Program-made: the position numbers and the translations under genes
The notes under the pieces: generated by a model
What the model saw: the letters and a program-made list of their open reading frames with translations, nothing else
Told to the model about the DNA's origin: nothing
Database searches by the model: none
Source of the DNA: Microbacterium sp. M28
Lineage (GTDB): Bacteria; Actinomycetota; Actinomycetes; Actinomycetales; Microbacteriaceae
Length of the DNA stretch: 64,000 nucleotides
Direction: 5' to 3'
Assembly: GCF_025836995.1 (NCBI RefSeq)
Contig: NZ_CP107546.1
Span: 558,001 to 622,000, forward strand
Shown here: positions 1 through 9,291 of the stretch, piece by piece
How positions within the stretch are numbered: the stretch's first letter is position 1
How the letters are laid out: every line of letters starts with the position of its first letter

Positions 1-283
1 CGAGCGGCAAGGCCACGTCGGCCGGCGAGATCATCGAGCGGTTGCAGACCGACAAGTCGGCCGTGGTAAGCAGGTGCGCCAGCTCGAGGAGCTCGGTCTC
101 GTGGAGAGCGTGCCGTCTCCCACCGACCGGCGAGCCCGAGTCCTCGTCGCAACGGATCTCGCGCAGGAGCGCATCGCGATCGCGCGGGCACGCTACGAAG
201 GACGTATCGGCGAGCGCCTCCGCGCCTGGACGGCCGCCGACCTCGACCACTTCGCCGATCTGCTCAACGCCCTCGGCGGCTGA
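1..283 (+). CDS. MarR-family transcriptional regulator, C-terminal part
   Basis: The 5' end lies outside the window. The visible part holds the recognition helix (EIIERLQTDKSAVVSR) followed by the wing (PTDRRARVLVATDLAQ) and a C-terminal dimerisation helix ending LNALGG. The reading frame changes near position 65-72, where one base seems missing, so the protein reads ...SAVVSR-QVRQLEELGLVE.... MarR proteins are dimeric winged-helix repressors, often of redox or efflux genes. It converges on an FMN reductase gene. Its ligand cannot be told from this fragment. Confidence 0.8.
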   Translation, partial: ERQGHVGRRDHRAVADRQVGRGKQVRQLEELGLVESVPSPTDRRARVLVATDLAQERIAIARARYEGRIGERLRAWTAADLDHFADLLNALGG

Positions 284-289
284 GCGCGA

Positions 290-861
290 TCACGCTCGGG
301 GAGGACCGTCAGCACGCGCTCGATGTGGTCGCGGAACTCCTGCATGTAGTTCGTCAGGAACTCCCTGGTGCTGTCCACACGGACCTCGCCGTCGTAGCGC
401 GAACACGTCGGCGTCGAAGTGGATGTAGGCCTCCGGGGAGGTCATCTGTCGGGCGTTGCAGAAGCTCAGCACCGCCCGAAGGCTCTGCTGCGCCAGGGCC
501 GTTCCGATCGTGCCGATCGAGGCGCCGATGACGCTTACCCGGGATGTGGTCGAACGAGTTCTGGCCCCAGGGCCGGGACGCCCAGTCGATCGCGTTCTTG
601 AGCGCCCCCGGGATCGAGCGGTTGTACTCCGGCGTGACGAAGAGCACGGCATCCGATGCGGCGATCGCATCCTTCAGCGCGAGTGCCGACCCCGGGTAGT
701 CCTGGTCGAGATCGCGGTGTGTACAGCGGAAGGTCACCGATCGGGATCTCGGAGAACTCGAGGTCGTCGGGCGCCAGCCGGATGAGCGCCTTCGACAGCG
801 TGCGGTTGATGGAATCCTTCGACAGGCTTCCGACGAAGTAGCCGACCTTGTACCCAGTCAT
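290..861 (-). CDS. NADPH-dependent FMN reductase family protein
   Basis: Cytoplasmic flavodoxin-fold protein expected to reduce FMN or quinone-like substrates with NAD(P)H. The N-terminus carries the flavin-phosphate loop (GSLSKDSINRTLSKAL) and the middle the family signature PEYNRSIPGALKNAIDW. The full length of about 190 residues fits the family. The coding sequence is split over several frames, with shifts near 705, 545 and 375, so the C-terminal end (a stop near 290) is approximate. A perfect 12-bp palindrome lies just upstream of the start (887-898). It has the same orientation as the XRE regulator at 933-1722. The specific substrate is unknown. Confidence 0.85.
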
Positions 862-886
862 GACGCGCCCTCCTGCGATGTGATGA

Positions 887-898
887 AACGGATCCGTT
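887..898. promoter_or_regulatory. 12-bp palindrome upstream of FMN reductase
   Basis: AACGGATCCGTT is a perfect palindrome about 26 bases upstream of the FMN reductase start, where a dimeric repressor could block transcription. The neighbouring MarR or XRE proteins are possible binders; this is inference. Confidence 0.35.
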
Positions 899-932
899 CC
901 AGCTTGCTCCCCATCGCGCGCGGACGGAAGGG

Positions 933-1722
933 TCAGCCGGTCGCAGGGACGTAGAGGATGAGTTCCAGGTTGGGGAACTCACTGGGCACCACCCCGTGCT
1001 GCTCGTAGGTGGTGAGCCCGGCGAGCGGATGCCGGAACGACCGTTCGCGCGACACGAAGCCCTCGACATCCCTCTCCTGCCAGATCCGCGCGAACTCCTC
1101 GGACGCGGCGCTCACCCGTGCGACGATCCCGTCCTCGCGGGGGGCGCTCAGCCAGCGCCGTGCGTCCGCACGGAACTCGCCCACGAAGCGGCGGCTCTGC
1201 TGCGCCCAGTCGGGCAGGAGCCGCCGGAGCTCCTGATCCGTGAAGAGCAGCCACAGCAGGTTGCGATCCTCGGCGTCCAGACTCTCGATGCGCGGATACA
1301 GGTGCGCATACGCGACGTTCCAGCCGATGATCGTCCAGTCGGCGGCGAGCAGGAACGCCGGGAACGGAAAGGATTCCAGAAGGCGGCGCAGGCGCTCGGG
1401 TGCGTGCTCGGTCGCAGCGGAGGGGGTGGCGATCTCACCGTGCCCTCCGAGGGTCAACAGGTACGTGCGCTCCACGGGTCGCAGCCCGAACAGTCGGCCG
1501 AGCGCTTCGAGCACCTGCCGGGACGGATGGATGTCCCTGGCCTGCTCGAGCCACGTGTACCAGGTGACGCTCAGGCGAGAGTGTCGCGACCTCCTCGCGG
1601 CGCAGTCCCTGCACCCTTCCCCGTGGGGCATCGGGCAGCCCCAGGGCGGTACGGTCGGTGCGCGCCCGACGGTCGCGCAGGAAGGCGGCGAGCTCCTCGC
1701 GGCGTCGACGGTCGGCATCCAT
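933..1722 (-). CDS. Helix-turn-helix (XRE) regulator with MLTR-type ligand-binding domain
   Basis: Starts MDADRRRREELAAFLRDRRA, the usual opening of actinobacterial XRE regulators of this type. The helix-turn-helix spans about residues 15-75 (LRREEVATL, then SVTWYTWLEQ). A frame change near 1570 falls inside it. The rest, about residues 90-263, is the PAS-like MmyB/MLTR ligand domain (WNVAYAHLYP). Length about 263 residues is usual for the family. It is divergent from ilvD with about 90 bp between them that contain a dyad, so autoregulation and control of ilvD are plausible but unproven. Confidence 0.85.
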
Positions 1723-1743
1723 CGTGTGCTCCTTCGGCGTCGG

Positions 1744-1765
1744 GTGGTAGTACCACTACTAGTAT
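1744..1765. promoter_or_regulatory. Dyad operator and -10 candidate between the XRE gene and ilvD
   Basis: GTGGTA-G-TACCAC (1744-1756) is a perfect 6-bp-arm dyad, followed by TAGTAT (1760-1765), a good -10 for ilvD. Such a site midway between divergent genes suits a regulator that controls itself and its neighbour. The assignment to the XRE protein is inferred from position. Confidence 0.4.
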
Positions 1766-1810
1766 CAGCGCCGTCTGGTGAGAAACGCGATTCTCTGGCC
1801 GAATGGTGTC

Positions 1811-3721
1811 ATGCCCGCACTCCGCTCTCGCACCATCACCCACGGCCGCAACATGGCTAGGCGCCCGCGCACTGCTGCGCGCCGCCGCAAGCGTGAACGG
1901 CGCCGATCTCGGCCGCAAGCCGATCATCGCCGTGGCCAACAGCTTCACCGAGTTCGTCCCAGGACATACGCACCTCCAGCCCGTTGGCCGGATCGTCTCG
2001 GATGCGATCTCGGCGGCGGGCGGGATCCCACGGGAGTTCAACACGATCGCGGTCGACGACGGCATCGCGATGGGCCACGGCGGCATGCTGTACTCGCTGC
2101 CCTCGCGCGACCTGATCGCCGACTCGGTCGAGTACATGGTCAACGCGCACTGCGCCGACGCCCTGGTCTGCATCTCGAACTGCGACAAGATCACTCCCGG
2201 CATGCTCATGGCGGCCCTGCGCCTGAACATCCCGACGGTGTTCGTCTCCGGTGGGCCGATGGAGTCCGGCCGCGCGACCCTGGTGGACGGCTCCATCCGC
2301 ACGCTCGACCTGGTCGACGCGATCTCCGACGCCGTCAACGAGAACATCTCGGATGCCGACATCCAGCGCATCGAGGAGGAGGCCTGCCCGACGTGCGGAT
2401 CGTGCTCCGGCATGTTCACCGCCAACTCGATGAACTGCCTCACCGAGGCGATCGGGCTGTCGCTGCCCGGTAACGGATCGGTGCTCGCCACGCACACCGC
2501 GCGCAAGGCGCTGTACGAGAACGCCGGTTCGCTGGTCGTCGAGATCACCCGCAAGTACTACGACTCCGACGACGCGTCCGTCCTGCCGCGCAGCATCGCG
2601 ACTCCCGAGGCCTTCGGCAACGCGATGGCGCTGGACATCGCGATGGGCGGATCGACCAACACGATCCTGCACCTGCTGGCGGCCGCGCACGAGGCCGGGC
2701 AGTTCGGGCTCGATGAGATCGACGCGGTCTCGCGGCGGGTGCCGTGCCTCGCGAAGGTCGCCCCGAACGTCGCAGGAGGCGGCAAGACGTACTACATGGA
2801 GGACGTCCACCGCGCCGGCGGTGTCCCCGCGATCCTGGGCGAGCTGCGTCGCGGCGGTCTGCTGGACGAGAACGTGCACACGGTGCACTCGGCGACCATG
2901 GGCGAGTGGCTGGACGCCTGGGACGTGCGCGGCGGGTCGGCCACGGAGGAGGCGTTCAACCTGTGGCACGCGGCTCCGGCCGGCATCCGCTCGTCGAAGG
3001 CGTTCTCGCAGTCCTCCCGCTGGGAGGCGCTGGATCTGGATGCCGCGCGGCTGCATCCGCTCGGTCGAGCACGCGTATTCGCAGGACGGCGGGCTCGCCG
3101 TGCTCCGCGGCAACATCGCCGTCGACGGCGCCGTCGTGAAGACGGGGCGTCGACCCGTCGATCTGGACCTTCTCCGGCCCCGCCGTGGTGTGCGAGTCGC
3201 AGGACGAGGCGGTCGCCAAGATCCTCGCGAAGGAGGTCACGGAGGGCGACGTCGTCGTGATCCGCTACGAAGGTCCCAAGGGCGGCCCCGGCATGCAGGA
3301 GATGCTGTACCCGACGTCGTTCCTGAAGGGGCGAGGCCTCGGCAAGACCTGTGCGCTGATCACGGACGGCCGCTTCTCTGGTGGCACCTCAGGGCTGTCG
3401 ATCGGGCACGTCTCGCCGGAGGCGGCGTCCGGCGGGATCATCGCTCTCGTCGAGGACGGCGACATCATCACGATCGACATCCCCACCCGCGGTCTGACCC
3501 TGGAGGTGTCCGACGAGGTGCTCGCCGAGCGGCGTCAGCGGCTCATCGACGGCGGCGGCTACCGTCCGCGCGACCGTGAGCGCGTCGTGTCGCCCGCGCT
3601 GCGCGCGTACGCTGCGATGGCGCTGTCGGCCGACAAGGGCGCCGTCCGCGACGTCGACCGCGTCGAGCGGGCGCTGCGCGAGCAGGAGGCGCGCGAGGCC
3701 GACGCGGTCCTGGCACTGTGA
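1811..3721 (+). CDS. ilvD: Dihydroxy-acid dehydratase
   Basis: Dehydrates 2,3-dihydroxy-isovalerate and -3-methylvalerate in valine and isoleucine synthesis, in the cytoplasm. The ATG at 1811 gives [16 protein letters not shown], matching the E. coli-type N-terminus. The Fe-S and Mg ligand segments NCDKITPGM and [11 protein letters not shown] are present, as are [35 protein letters not shown] and [20 protein letters not shown]. The total of about 636 residues is the long enterobacterial-type length. Frame changes near 1855, 3060 and 3160 split the gene, but no domain is missing. It is followed 34 bp later by an aldo-keto reductase in the same direction. No other ilv gene is nearby. Confidence 0.95.
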
Positions 3722-3755
3722 CCCGCGGACGACAGCGAAGGACAGGAACACGGCG

Positions 3756-4733
3756 ATGAAGTACGTCAACCTCGGTCGAACAGGCATCAAGGTCTCGGAG
3801 ATCATCCTCGGATGCATGAGCTACGGCGTCTGGGACCGAGGGCCGCACGCGTGGACGCTCGATGAGCAGACCAGCCGCCCGTTCATCCGGCAGGCGATCG
3901 AGGCGGGCATCACCACGTTCGACACCGCCGACATGTACTCGGACGGCACCAGCGAGGAGATCGTCGGCCGTGCGCTCAACGACTTCGCCCGTCGCGACGA
4001 CGTCGTGATCGCGACGAAGGTGCACGGGAAGATGGGCGAGAGCCCGAACCGCCGTGGCCTGTCTCGCGCGCACATCCTGTCCGCGATCGACGACAGTCTC
4101 CGTCGCCTCGGCACCGACTATGTGGATCTGTACCAGATCCACCGCTGGGACCCGGAGACCCCGATCGAGGAGACGATGCAGGCCCTCGACGACGTGGTGC
4201 GCGCGGGCAAGGCGCGCTACATCGGCGCGTCGTCGATGTACGCCTGGCAGTTCGCCAAGGCGCAGCGCGCAGCCGAGGTGAACGGCCTCACGCGATTCGT
4301 GTCCATGCAGGACCAGTACAACCTCCTCCAGCGCGAGGAGGAGCGCGAGATGCATCCGCTCTGTGCGGACGAGGGCATCGGCGTCCTGCCGTGGTCGCCG
4401 CTGGCCAGGGGTCGGCTGACGCGCGACTGGGATGCCGAGACGAACCGCTCAGGCACCGACCTCGTGACCCAGGGCATGTACCACGCCGAGGAGACCTCGA
4501 ACCGGGCCATCGCGGACGCGGTCCGTGCGGTCGCGGAAGAGCGCGGCGTCAGCCGTGCGCAGGTCGCACTCGCCTGGGTGCGGCAGCAGCCCGTGGTGAC
4601 AGCGCCGATCATCGGCGCGACGAAGCCGCACCACCTCACCGACGCGATCGCCGCGCTCGACCTCGAGCTCACAGAGGACGAGATCGCCCGGCTCGAGGCG
4701 CCGTACACGCCCCGTCTGCCCGAGGGGTTCTGA
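3756..4733 (+). CDS. Aldo/keto reductase
   Basis: NADPH-dependent carbonyl reductase of the AKR superfamily, 325 residues, intact TIM barrel. The catalytic tetrad is visible: Asp and Tyr in FDTADMYSDG, Lys in VIATKVHGK, and His in YQIHRWDPETPIEE. The C-terminal cofactor segment reads APIIGATKPHHL. The ATG at 3756 follows a purine-rich GAAGGACAGGAA. It resembles the voltage-gated-potassium-channel-beta/YghZ-like subgroup of general aldehyde reductases. It is downstream of ilvD with a 34-bp gap and could be cotranscribed. The physiological substrate cannot be read from the sequence. Confidence 0.93.
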   Translation: MKYVNLGRTGIKVSEIILGCMSYGVWDRGPHAWTLDEQTSRPFIRQAIEAGITTFDTADMYSDGTSEEIVGRALNDFARRDDVVIATKVHGKMGESPNRRGLSRAHILSAIDDSLRRLGTDYVDLYQIHRWDPETPIEETMQALDDVVRAGKARYIGASSMYAWQFAKAQRAAEVNGLTRFVSMQDQYNLLQREEEREMHPLCADEGIGVLPWSPLARGRLTRDWDAETNRSGTDLVTQGMYHAEETSNRAIADAVRAVAEERGVSRAQVALAWVRQQPVVTAPIIGATKPHHLTDAIAALDLELTEDEIARLEAPYTPRLPEGF

Positions 4734-4766
4734 CACACCGAGTTGTGGCGCGGGCGTCCGCGGGGT

Positions 4767-4772
4767 TACTCT
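4767..4772 (+). promoter_or_regulatory. -10 element for a leaderless transcript upstream of cbs
   Basis: TACTCT fits the actinobacterial TAnnnT -10. The expected transcription start, six to seven bases on, coincides with the GTG at 4779 of the small reading frame below, so the transcript would begin with a start codon. Confidence 0.55.
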
Positions 4773-4778
4773 CACGGT

Positions 4779-4808
4779 GTGTCCCTGACCTGTCGTTGTC
4801 GTCGCTGA
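4779..4808 (+). CDS. Candidate Cys-rich leader peptide (uORF) upstream of cbs
   Basis: GTG followed by eight codons and a TGA encodes V(M)SLTCRCRR, nine residues with two Cys separated by Arg. The start sits about seven bases after a good -10, hence leaderless, and the frame lies 73 bp before the start of a sulfur amino acid gene. Actinobacteria, notably mycobacteria, are known to use small Cys-rich leaderless upstream frames to sense cysteine by ribosome stalling and adjust downstream sulfur genes. The peptide and promoter placement are seen directly. The attenuation role is inferred. Confidence 0.55.
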   Translation: MSLTCRCRR

Positions 4809-4881
4809 GCGTTCTCGCTCGCCTCGGACGACCCCAGATCACCCCGCGCCATCGCGCGCGCATCCCGTCAGGAAACCACCC

Positions 4882-5845
4882 GTGCGCTACGCCGACCACA
4901 TCGCCGACCTCGTCGGACACACCCCGCTCGTCCGCCTCAACGCCGTGACGGCGGGCATCAGCGCCACCGTCCTCGCGAAGGTCGAGTACTTCAACCCCGG
5001 TGGATCCGCGAAGGATCGCATCGCGGCATCCATCATCGACGCGGCCGAACGCGACGGGCAGCTGAAGCCCGGAGGGACAGTCGTCGAGGCGACCAGCGGC
5101 AACACCGGTGTCGGACTCGCGTTGATCGCACTGCAGCGGGGCTACCGGATGGTGTTCGTCGTGCCGGACAAGTTCGACGGCCCCAAAGTCGCGACGCTGC
5201 GCGCCTACGGCGCCGAGGTGGTCGTGACGCCGACGAACGTCGAGCCGAGCGATCCGCGTTCCTATTACAGCGTGGCAGCGCGGCTCGCCGCCGAGATCCC
5301 CGGCGCGTTCAACCCGAATCAGTTCGCGAATCAGAACGGACCGCAGGGGCATTTCGAGACGACGGGCCCGGAGATCTGGGCAGACACCGACGGGCGGGTG
5401 ACGCACTTCGTCGCCGCAGCATCGGCACCGGCGGAACCATCAGCGGCACCGGCCGCTACCTCAAGCAGGTCAGCGACGGGCGGGTGCGGATCATCGGCGC
5501 CGATCCCGAGGGGTCGATCTACTCGGGAGGACCGATCCACGGTTACCTGGTGGAAGGAGTCGGGGAGGACTTCCTGCCCGCCACGTTCGACGGCTCGGTC
5601 GTCGACGCGTACGAGCGGGTGTCGGATGCCGAGTCGTTCACGATGACCAGACGGTTGGCCGCGGAGGAGGGCCTCCTCGTCGGCGGATCCAGTGGCATGG
5701 CGGTCGTCGCCGCGCTGCGGGTCGCGGCATCCTCGGCGAGGACGACGTCGTCGTGGTGCTGCTCCCTGACCACGGCCGCGGCTATCTCGACAAGCTGTAC
5801 GACGACGCGTGGCTGTCGGCGCACGGGCTCGACATCCCCCACTGA
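4882..5845 (+). CDS. Cystathionine beta-synthase/cysteine synthase-like PLP enzyme
   Basis: Fold-type II PLP enzyme of sulfur amino acid metabolism. The GTG start gives MRYADHIADLVGHTPLVRLN. The PLP lysine is in NPGGSAKDR, the substrate loop is EATSGNTGVG, and further signatures are GTGGTISGTGRYLK (across a frame change near 5415) and EEGLLVGGSSGMAVVAALR. A second shift lies near 5735. The body matches actinobacterial Cbs (mycobacterial Rv1077 type) more closely than CysK, for example WADTDGRVTHFVA and GADPEGSIYSGG. It stops after about 320 residues at HGLDIPH, without the C-terminal CBS-domain pair that this group normally has. No metB follows. A Cys-rich leader frame lies upstream. Confidence 0.85.
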
Positions 5846-5872
5846 CCCCACCGACCGTCGAGTCCCCTGACC

Positions 5873-5932
5873 GTTCGAATCGCGCGATTTGCTCGAAGTC
5901 GGCCGGATTCGAGCAAATCGAGCGATTCGAAC
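5873..5932. repeat. Long intergenic hairpin, 25-bp arms
   Basis: The arms 5873-5897 and 5908-5932 are inverted copies with a single mismatch and a 10-base loop; the left arm begins GTTCGAATCGCG. It fills the gap between cbs and metP. No T-run follows, so it is either a T-less terminator or a palindromic repetitive element. Confidence 0.75.
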
Positions 5933-5973
5933 CGACCATGTGCAGCCGGAACGGGTGAGATATCGTCGGGAGC

Positions 5974-7601
5974 ATGTCAGCCGCGACCTCGCTCTCGCAG
6001 AGCCCGAAGCGTGAAGCCTTCGGCTCGCGCAACGTGTTCATCCTCTCGGCCATCGGGTCGGCCGTCGGGCTCGGCAACATCTGGCGGTTCCCGTACGTCG
6101 CGTACGAGGGCGGCGGCGGAGCGTTCCTGATCCCGTACCTGTGCGCTCTGCTGACCGCGGGCATCCCGCTGCTCTTCTTCGACTACGCGATCGGACACCG
6201 CTTCCGCGGCTCTGCGCCGCTGGCCTTCCGGCGGATGCACCGCGCGGCCGAGCCGCTCGGCTGGTGGCAGGTGCTGATCTGCGTCGTGATCGCGGTCTAC
6301 TACGCCGTGATCATCGCGTGGGCGGCCATGTACACGTGGTTCTCCGCGCAGTTGAGCTGGGGCCCCGGCAACGAGGAGGCGTTCTTCGGCATCGAGTTCC
6401 TCCAGTCGGAGAACGTCGCCGACGTCGGCCTGTCGACGACGTTCGTGTCGCAGGTCGGCATCCCGCTCGCCATCGTGTGGGTCGTCGTGATCGTGATCAT
6501 GGCCCTCGGGGTCAAGCGCGGGATCGGACGTGCGAACACCGTGCTCATGCCGCTGCTGACGCTGATGTTCGCGGCACTCGTCGTGCAGTCGCTGTTCCTG
6601 CCGGGCGCGATGGACGGCCTCAACGCGTTCTTCACGCCGAACTGGGAGGCGCTCGCCGACCCGGCCGTGTGGGCGTCCGCCTACGGGCACATCTTCTTCT
6701 CCCTGTCGGTCGCGTTCGGCATCATGGTGACCTACTCGTCGTACCTCAAGCGCAAGACCGACCTCACCGGATCGGGGCTCGTCGTCGCGTTCGCGAACTC
6801 GGGCTTCGAGATCCTGGCCGCATCGGCGTGTTCGCAGCGCTCGGTTTCATGGCCCAGGCGCAGGGCACCGAGGTCTCGGGCGTGGCCGCCTCCGGGATCG
6901 GCCTGGCCTTCGTCGCCTTCCCGACGATCGTGTCGCAGGCCGCAGGCGGATCCATCATCGGCGTGCTGTTCTTCGGGGCCCTCGTGTTCGCCGGGATCAC
7001 CTCGCTGATCTCGATCCTCGAGGTGATCGTCGCGGCCCTGCAGGACAAGCTCGGCTGGGGGCGCGTGCGCACGACGCTGACGGTGGCGATCCCTCTGGCG
7101 TTGATCTCGATGGCGCTGTTCTCGACGACGACCGCCCTCACGGTGCTCGACACGACGGATGCCTTCGTCAACGCGTTCGGGATCATGGCCGTCGCGCTCG
7201 TCGCCGTCGTGGTGGTCACGTGGCTGCTGCGCAAGCTGCCCCAGCTGCAGGAGCACCTCAACCGCCGTTCAAGCTTCCGCGTCGGCATCCTGTGGCGGAT
7301 CCTCGTCGCGGCCGCAGCGCCGCTCGTGCTCGGCTACCTGTTCATCACGGGGCTCATCGAGAAGATCACCGAGCCCTACAGCGGATACCCGGTGTGGTTC
7401 CTCGGGATCTTCGGCTGGGGAATGGTGATCGGGCTCGTGGTTCTCGCGATCCTGCTCTCGCTCATCCCGTGGAGCGGGCGTTCGCACGCGAAGGACGATC
7501 CCGAGTACGACGAGTTCCTCGCCGACGAGCGCTACGACGCGGATCCTGAGACCGCCGCACTGCGATTGCCTGCCGCCGAGCAGAGGGGAGCGGGCGCATG
7601 A
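5974..7601 (+). CDS. metP: Sodium-dependent amino acid transporter, MetP type (NSS family)
   Basis: Membrane symporter of the neurotransmitter:sodium symporter family, about 542 residues. TM1 shows GSAVGLGNIWRFPYVAYE with the Na+/substrate-binding unwound segment. Many hydrophobic helices follow, and the C-terminal tail is acidic (DDPEYDEFLADERYDADPE). One frame change near 6830 joins ...FEILAA to IGVFAALGFMAQ. The next gene encodes the small partner MetS and overlaps by ATGA, the arrangement of the Corynebacterium glutamicum methionine/alanine importer MetPS. Methionine or alanine import is therefore likely. TATCGT about 10 bases before the start suggests a nearly leaderless transcript. Confidence 0.88.
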
Positions 7602-7735
7602 CCACGACAGCCATCATCATGATGATCATCGCGATGCTGACCGTGTGGGGAGGGCTGATTGCGGCGATCGTGAATCTCGCCCGGCACCCCGAGGTCGCCG
7701 ACGATGAGCCGGAGGCTCCGCCCGTCGAGCTCTGA
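7598..7735 (+). CDS. metS: Methionine/alanine importer small subunit (MetS family)
   Basis: A 45-residue protein with one transmembrane helix (IIMMIIAMLTVWGGLIAAIV) and an acidic tail ending EAPPVEL. It matches the MetS-type small subunit family in length, in the WGG motif and in position directly behind an NSS transporter. Its ATG overlaps the metP stop (ATGA), implying translational coupling. In C. glutamicum the small subunit is required for transport. It is intact. Confidence 0.88.
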   Translation: MTTTAIIMMIIAMLTVWGGLIAAIVNLARHPEVADDEPEAPPVEL

Positions 7736-7748
7736 TCGGCGGCGAGGC

Positions 7749-9142
7749 TCAGGCGGCAGGCGGGGCGACGACGGGTTCTGCGACCTCGGTGACGGGCCGA
7801 CGGATCCCGATCCACGACACGAGACCCCCGATCGCGAACAGCGCGGCGGTCACCCACGCGGCGTTGTGGAAGCCGTCGAGGTCCAGCATGCCGCCGACGA
7901 TCGTGGAGAGCATCGCGACGACGAGGAGTCCCGCGACGCGCGAGATGGCGTTGTTGATCGCCGATGCGATGCCGCTGCGGCGCTCGTCGATCGCGCCCAG
8001 GATGGCGGCCGTGAGGGGCGCGACCGTCAGCGACAGCCCGACGCCGAGCACGATCATCGCCGGCAGGACCTGCCACCAGTAGTCGAAATCGTCCGAGACG
8101 GTCAGCAGCAGCAGAGCGCCGACGGCCATGATCAAGGGCCCGGCCGTCATGAACAGGCGCGGGCCCCATCGTCCGGCCCACGCTCCTGCGCGGGCGCTCA
8201 GCAGGATCATGAGGATGGTGATCGGCAGACTCGCGAGTCCCGCCGCGGTCGCGCTGAGGCTTGCTGCCCTGCTGCAGGTACACGCCGATGACGAAGCCGT
8301 TCAACGACAGGGCGGCGTAGACGAACAGCGTCGCGAGGTTGCCCCAGCCGAAGTTGCGGATGCGGAACAGCGACAGCGGCATCATCGATTTCTCGGTCCG
8401 CTGGCGGAGCAGGAACCCGCCGAGGAACAGGATGCCGAGGACCGCCGGCAGATCCAGATCGCCGCGACGCCCAGCCGAGGTTCGGCTGCTCGATGAGTGC
8501 GAACACGACCCCGGCCAGGCCGGTGGCGCACAGCGCACCGCTCAGCCAGTCCACGCGGATGTCGCGCTGATGCTCGGGCAGCCGCAATCGGGCGAGCAGG
8601 ACGAGGGTCACGGCGATCGGGAGGACGTTGATGAGGAACACGAACCGCCAGGACAGGAAGTCGACGAACAGGCCTCCCAGCAGCGGGCCGACCAGTTGGG
8701 CCGACGTGGTGAACGCTGTCCAGACGCCGATTCCGCGGGCCTGGACTTCTCCGCGCATCGTTGCGGTGATCAGAGCCAGCGAGCTGGGGACGAGCAGTGC
8801 TCCGGCGGCTCCCTGCGCCGCGCGGGCGATGATGAGCATGACCGGATCGAACGCGAGGCCCACGGCGACCGACGAGACGCCGAACGCGATGAGCCCGATG
8901 CGCATCACGAACACGCGACCGTAGGCATCCGCGACCGAACCGGCCAAGAGGATCAGCGCGCTCAACGTGATGAGATACGCGTCGACGGCCCATTGCTGCG
9001 TGGTGATCCCGCCGCCGAGCTCGTCGCTGATGGCGGGTAGCGCGACCGTCACCACGGTGCCGTCGAGGAAGGTCACGAACGACGCGAGCACCGCGATGGA
9101 GATCACCAGTCGCTGCGTGCCGGTCAGGGATGCCGAGGTCAC
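7749..9142 (-). CDS. MFS exporter, DHA2 (14-TM, EmrB/QacA) family
   Basis: Proton-driven drug or metabolite exporter in the cytoplasmic membrane. The N-terminus has LDGTVVTVALPAISDELGG and the motif-A-like GSVADAYGRVFVMRIG, typical of DHA2. Motif C-like GPLLGGLFVDFLSWRFVF ends TM5/6, and the C-terminal half shows GVGLSLTVAPLTAAILGAI. Length about 465 residues. Shifts near 8470 and 8230 split it into three frames. It converges on metPS and is divergent from the copper-storage-like gene. The substrate is unknown. Confidence 0.88.
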
Positions 9143-9219
9143 ACCGCGAGACTACGCCCGAGCGGGGACACCGGGGCCGATCCTCCGGATTCGTCATCGA
9201 CTCGCGCCGTCTCGGGGGC

Positions 9220-9252
9220 TACTCTGGCGAAAAGGCGGGTCTCCTGCCCGCT
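9220..9252 (+). promoter_or_regulatory. Promoter and leader hairpin before the copper-storage-like gene
   Basis: TACTCT (9220-9225) is a -10 candidate. The leader then contains GCGGG-TCTCCTG-CCCGC (about 9235-9251), a small stem-loop, before the ribosome binding site and ATG at 9292. A regulatory role for the stem is a guess. Confidence 0.35.
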
Positions 9253-9291
9253 TCTCACCGGCGAGAGCCGCAACGACGAGCGAGGTGCGAG

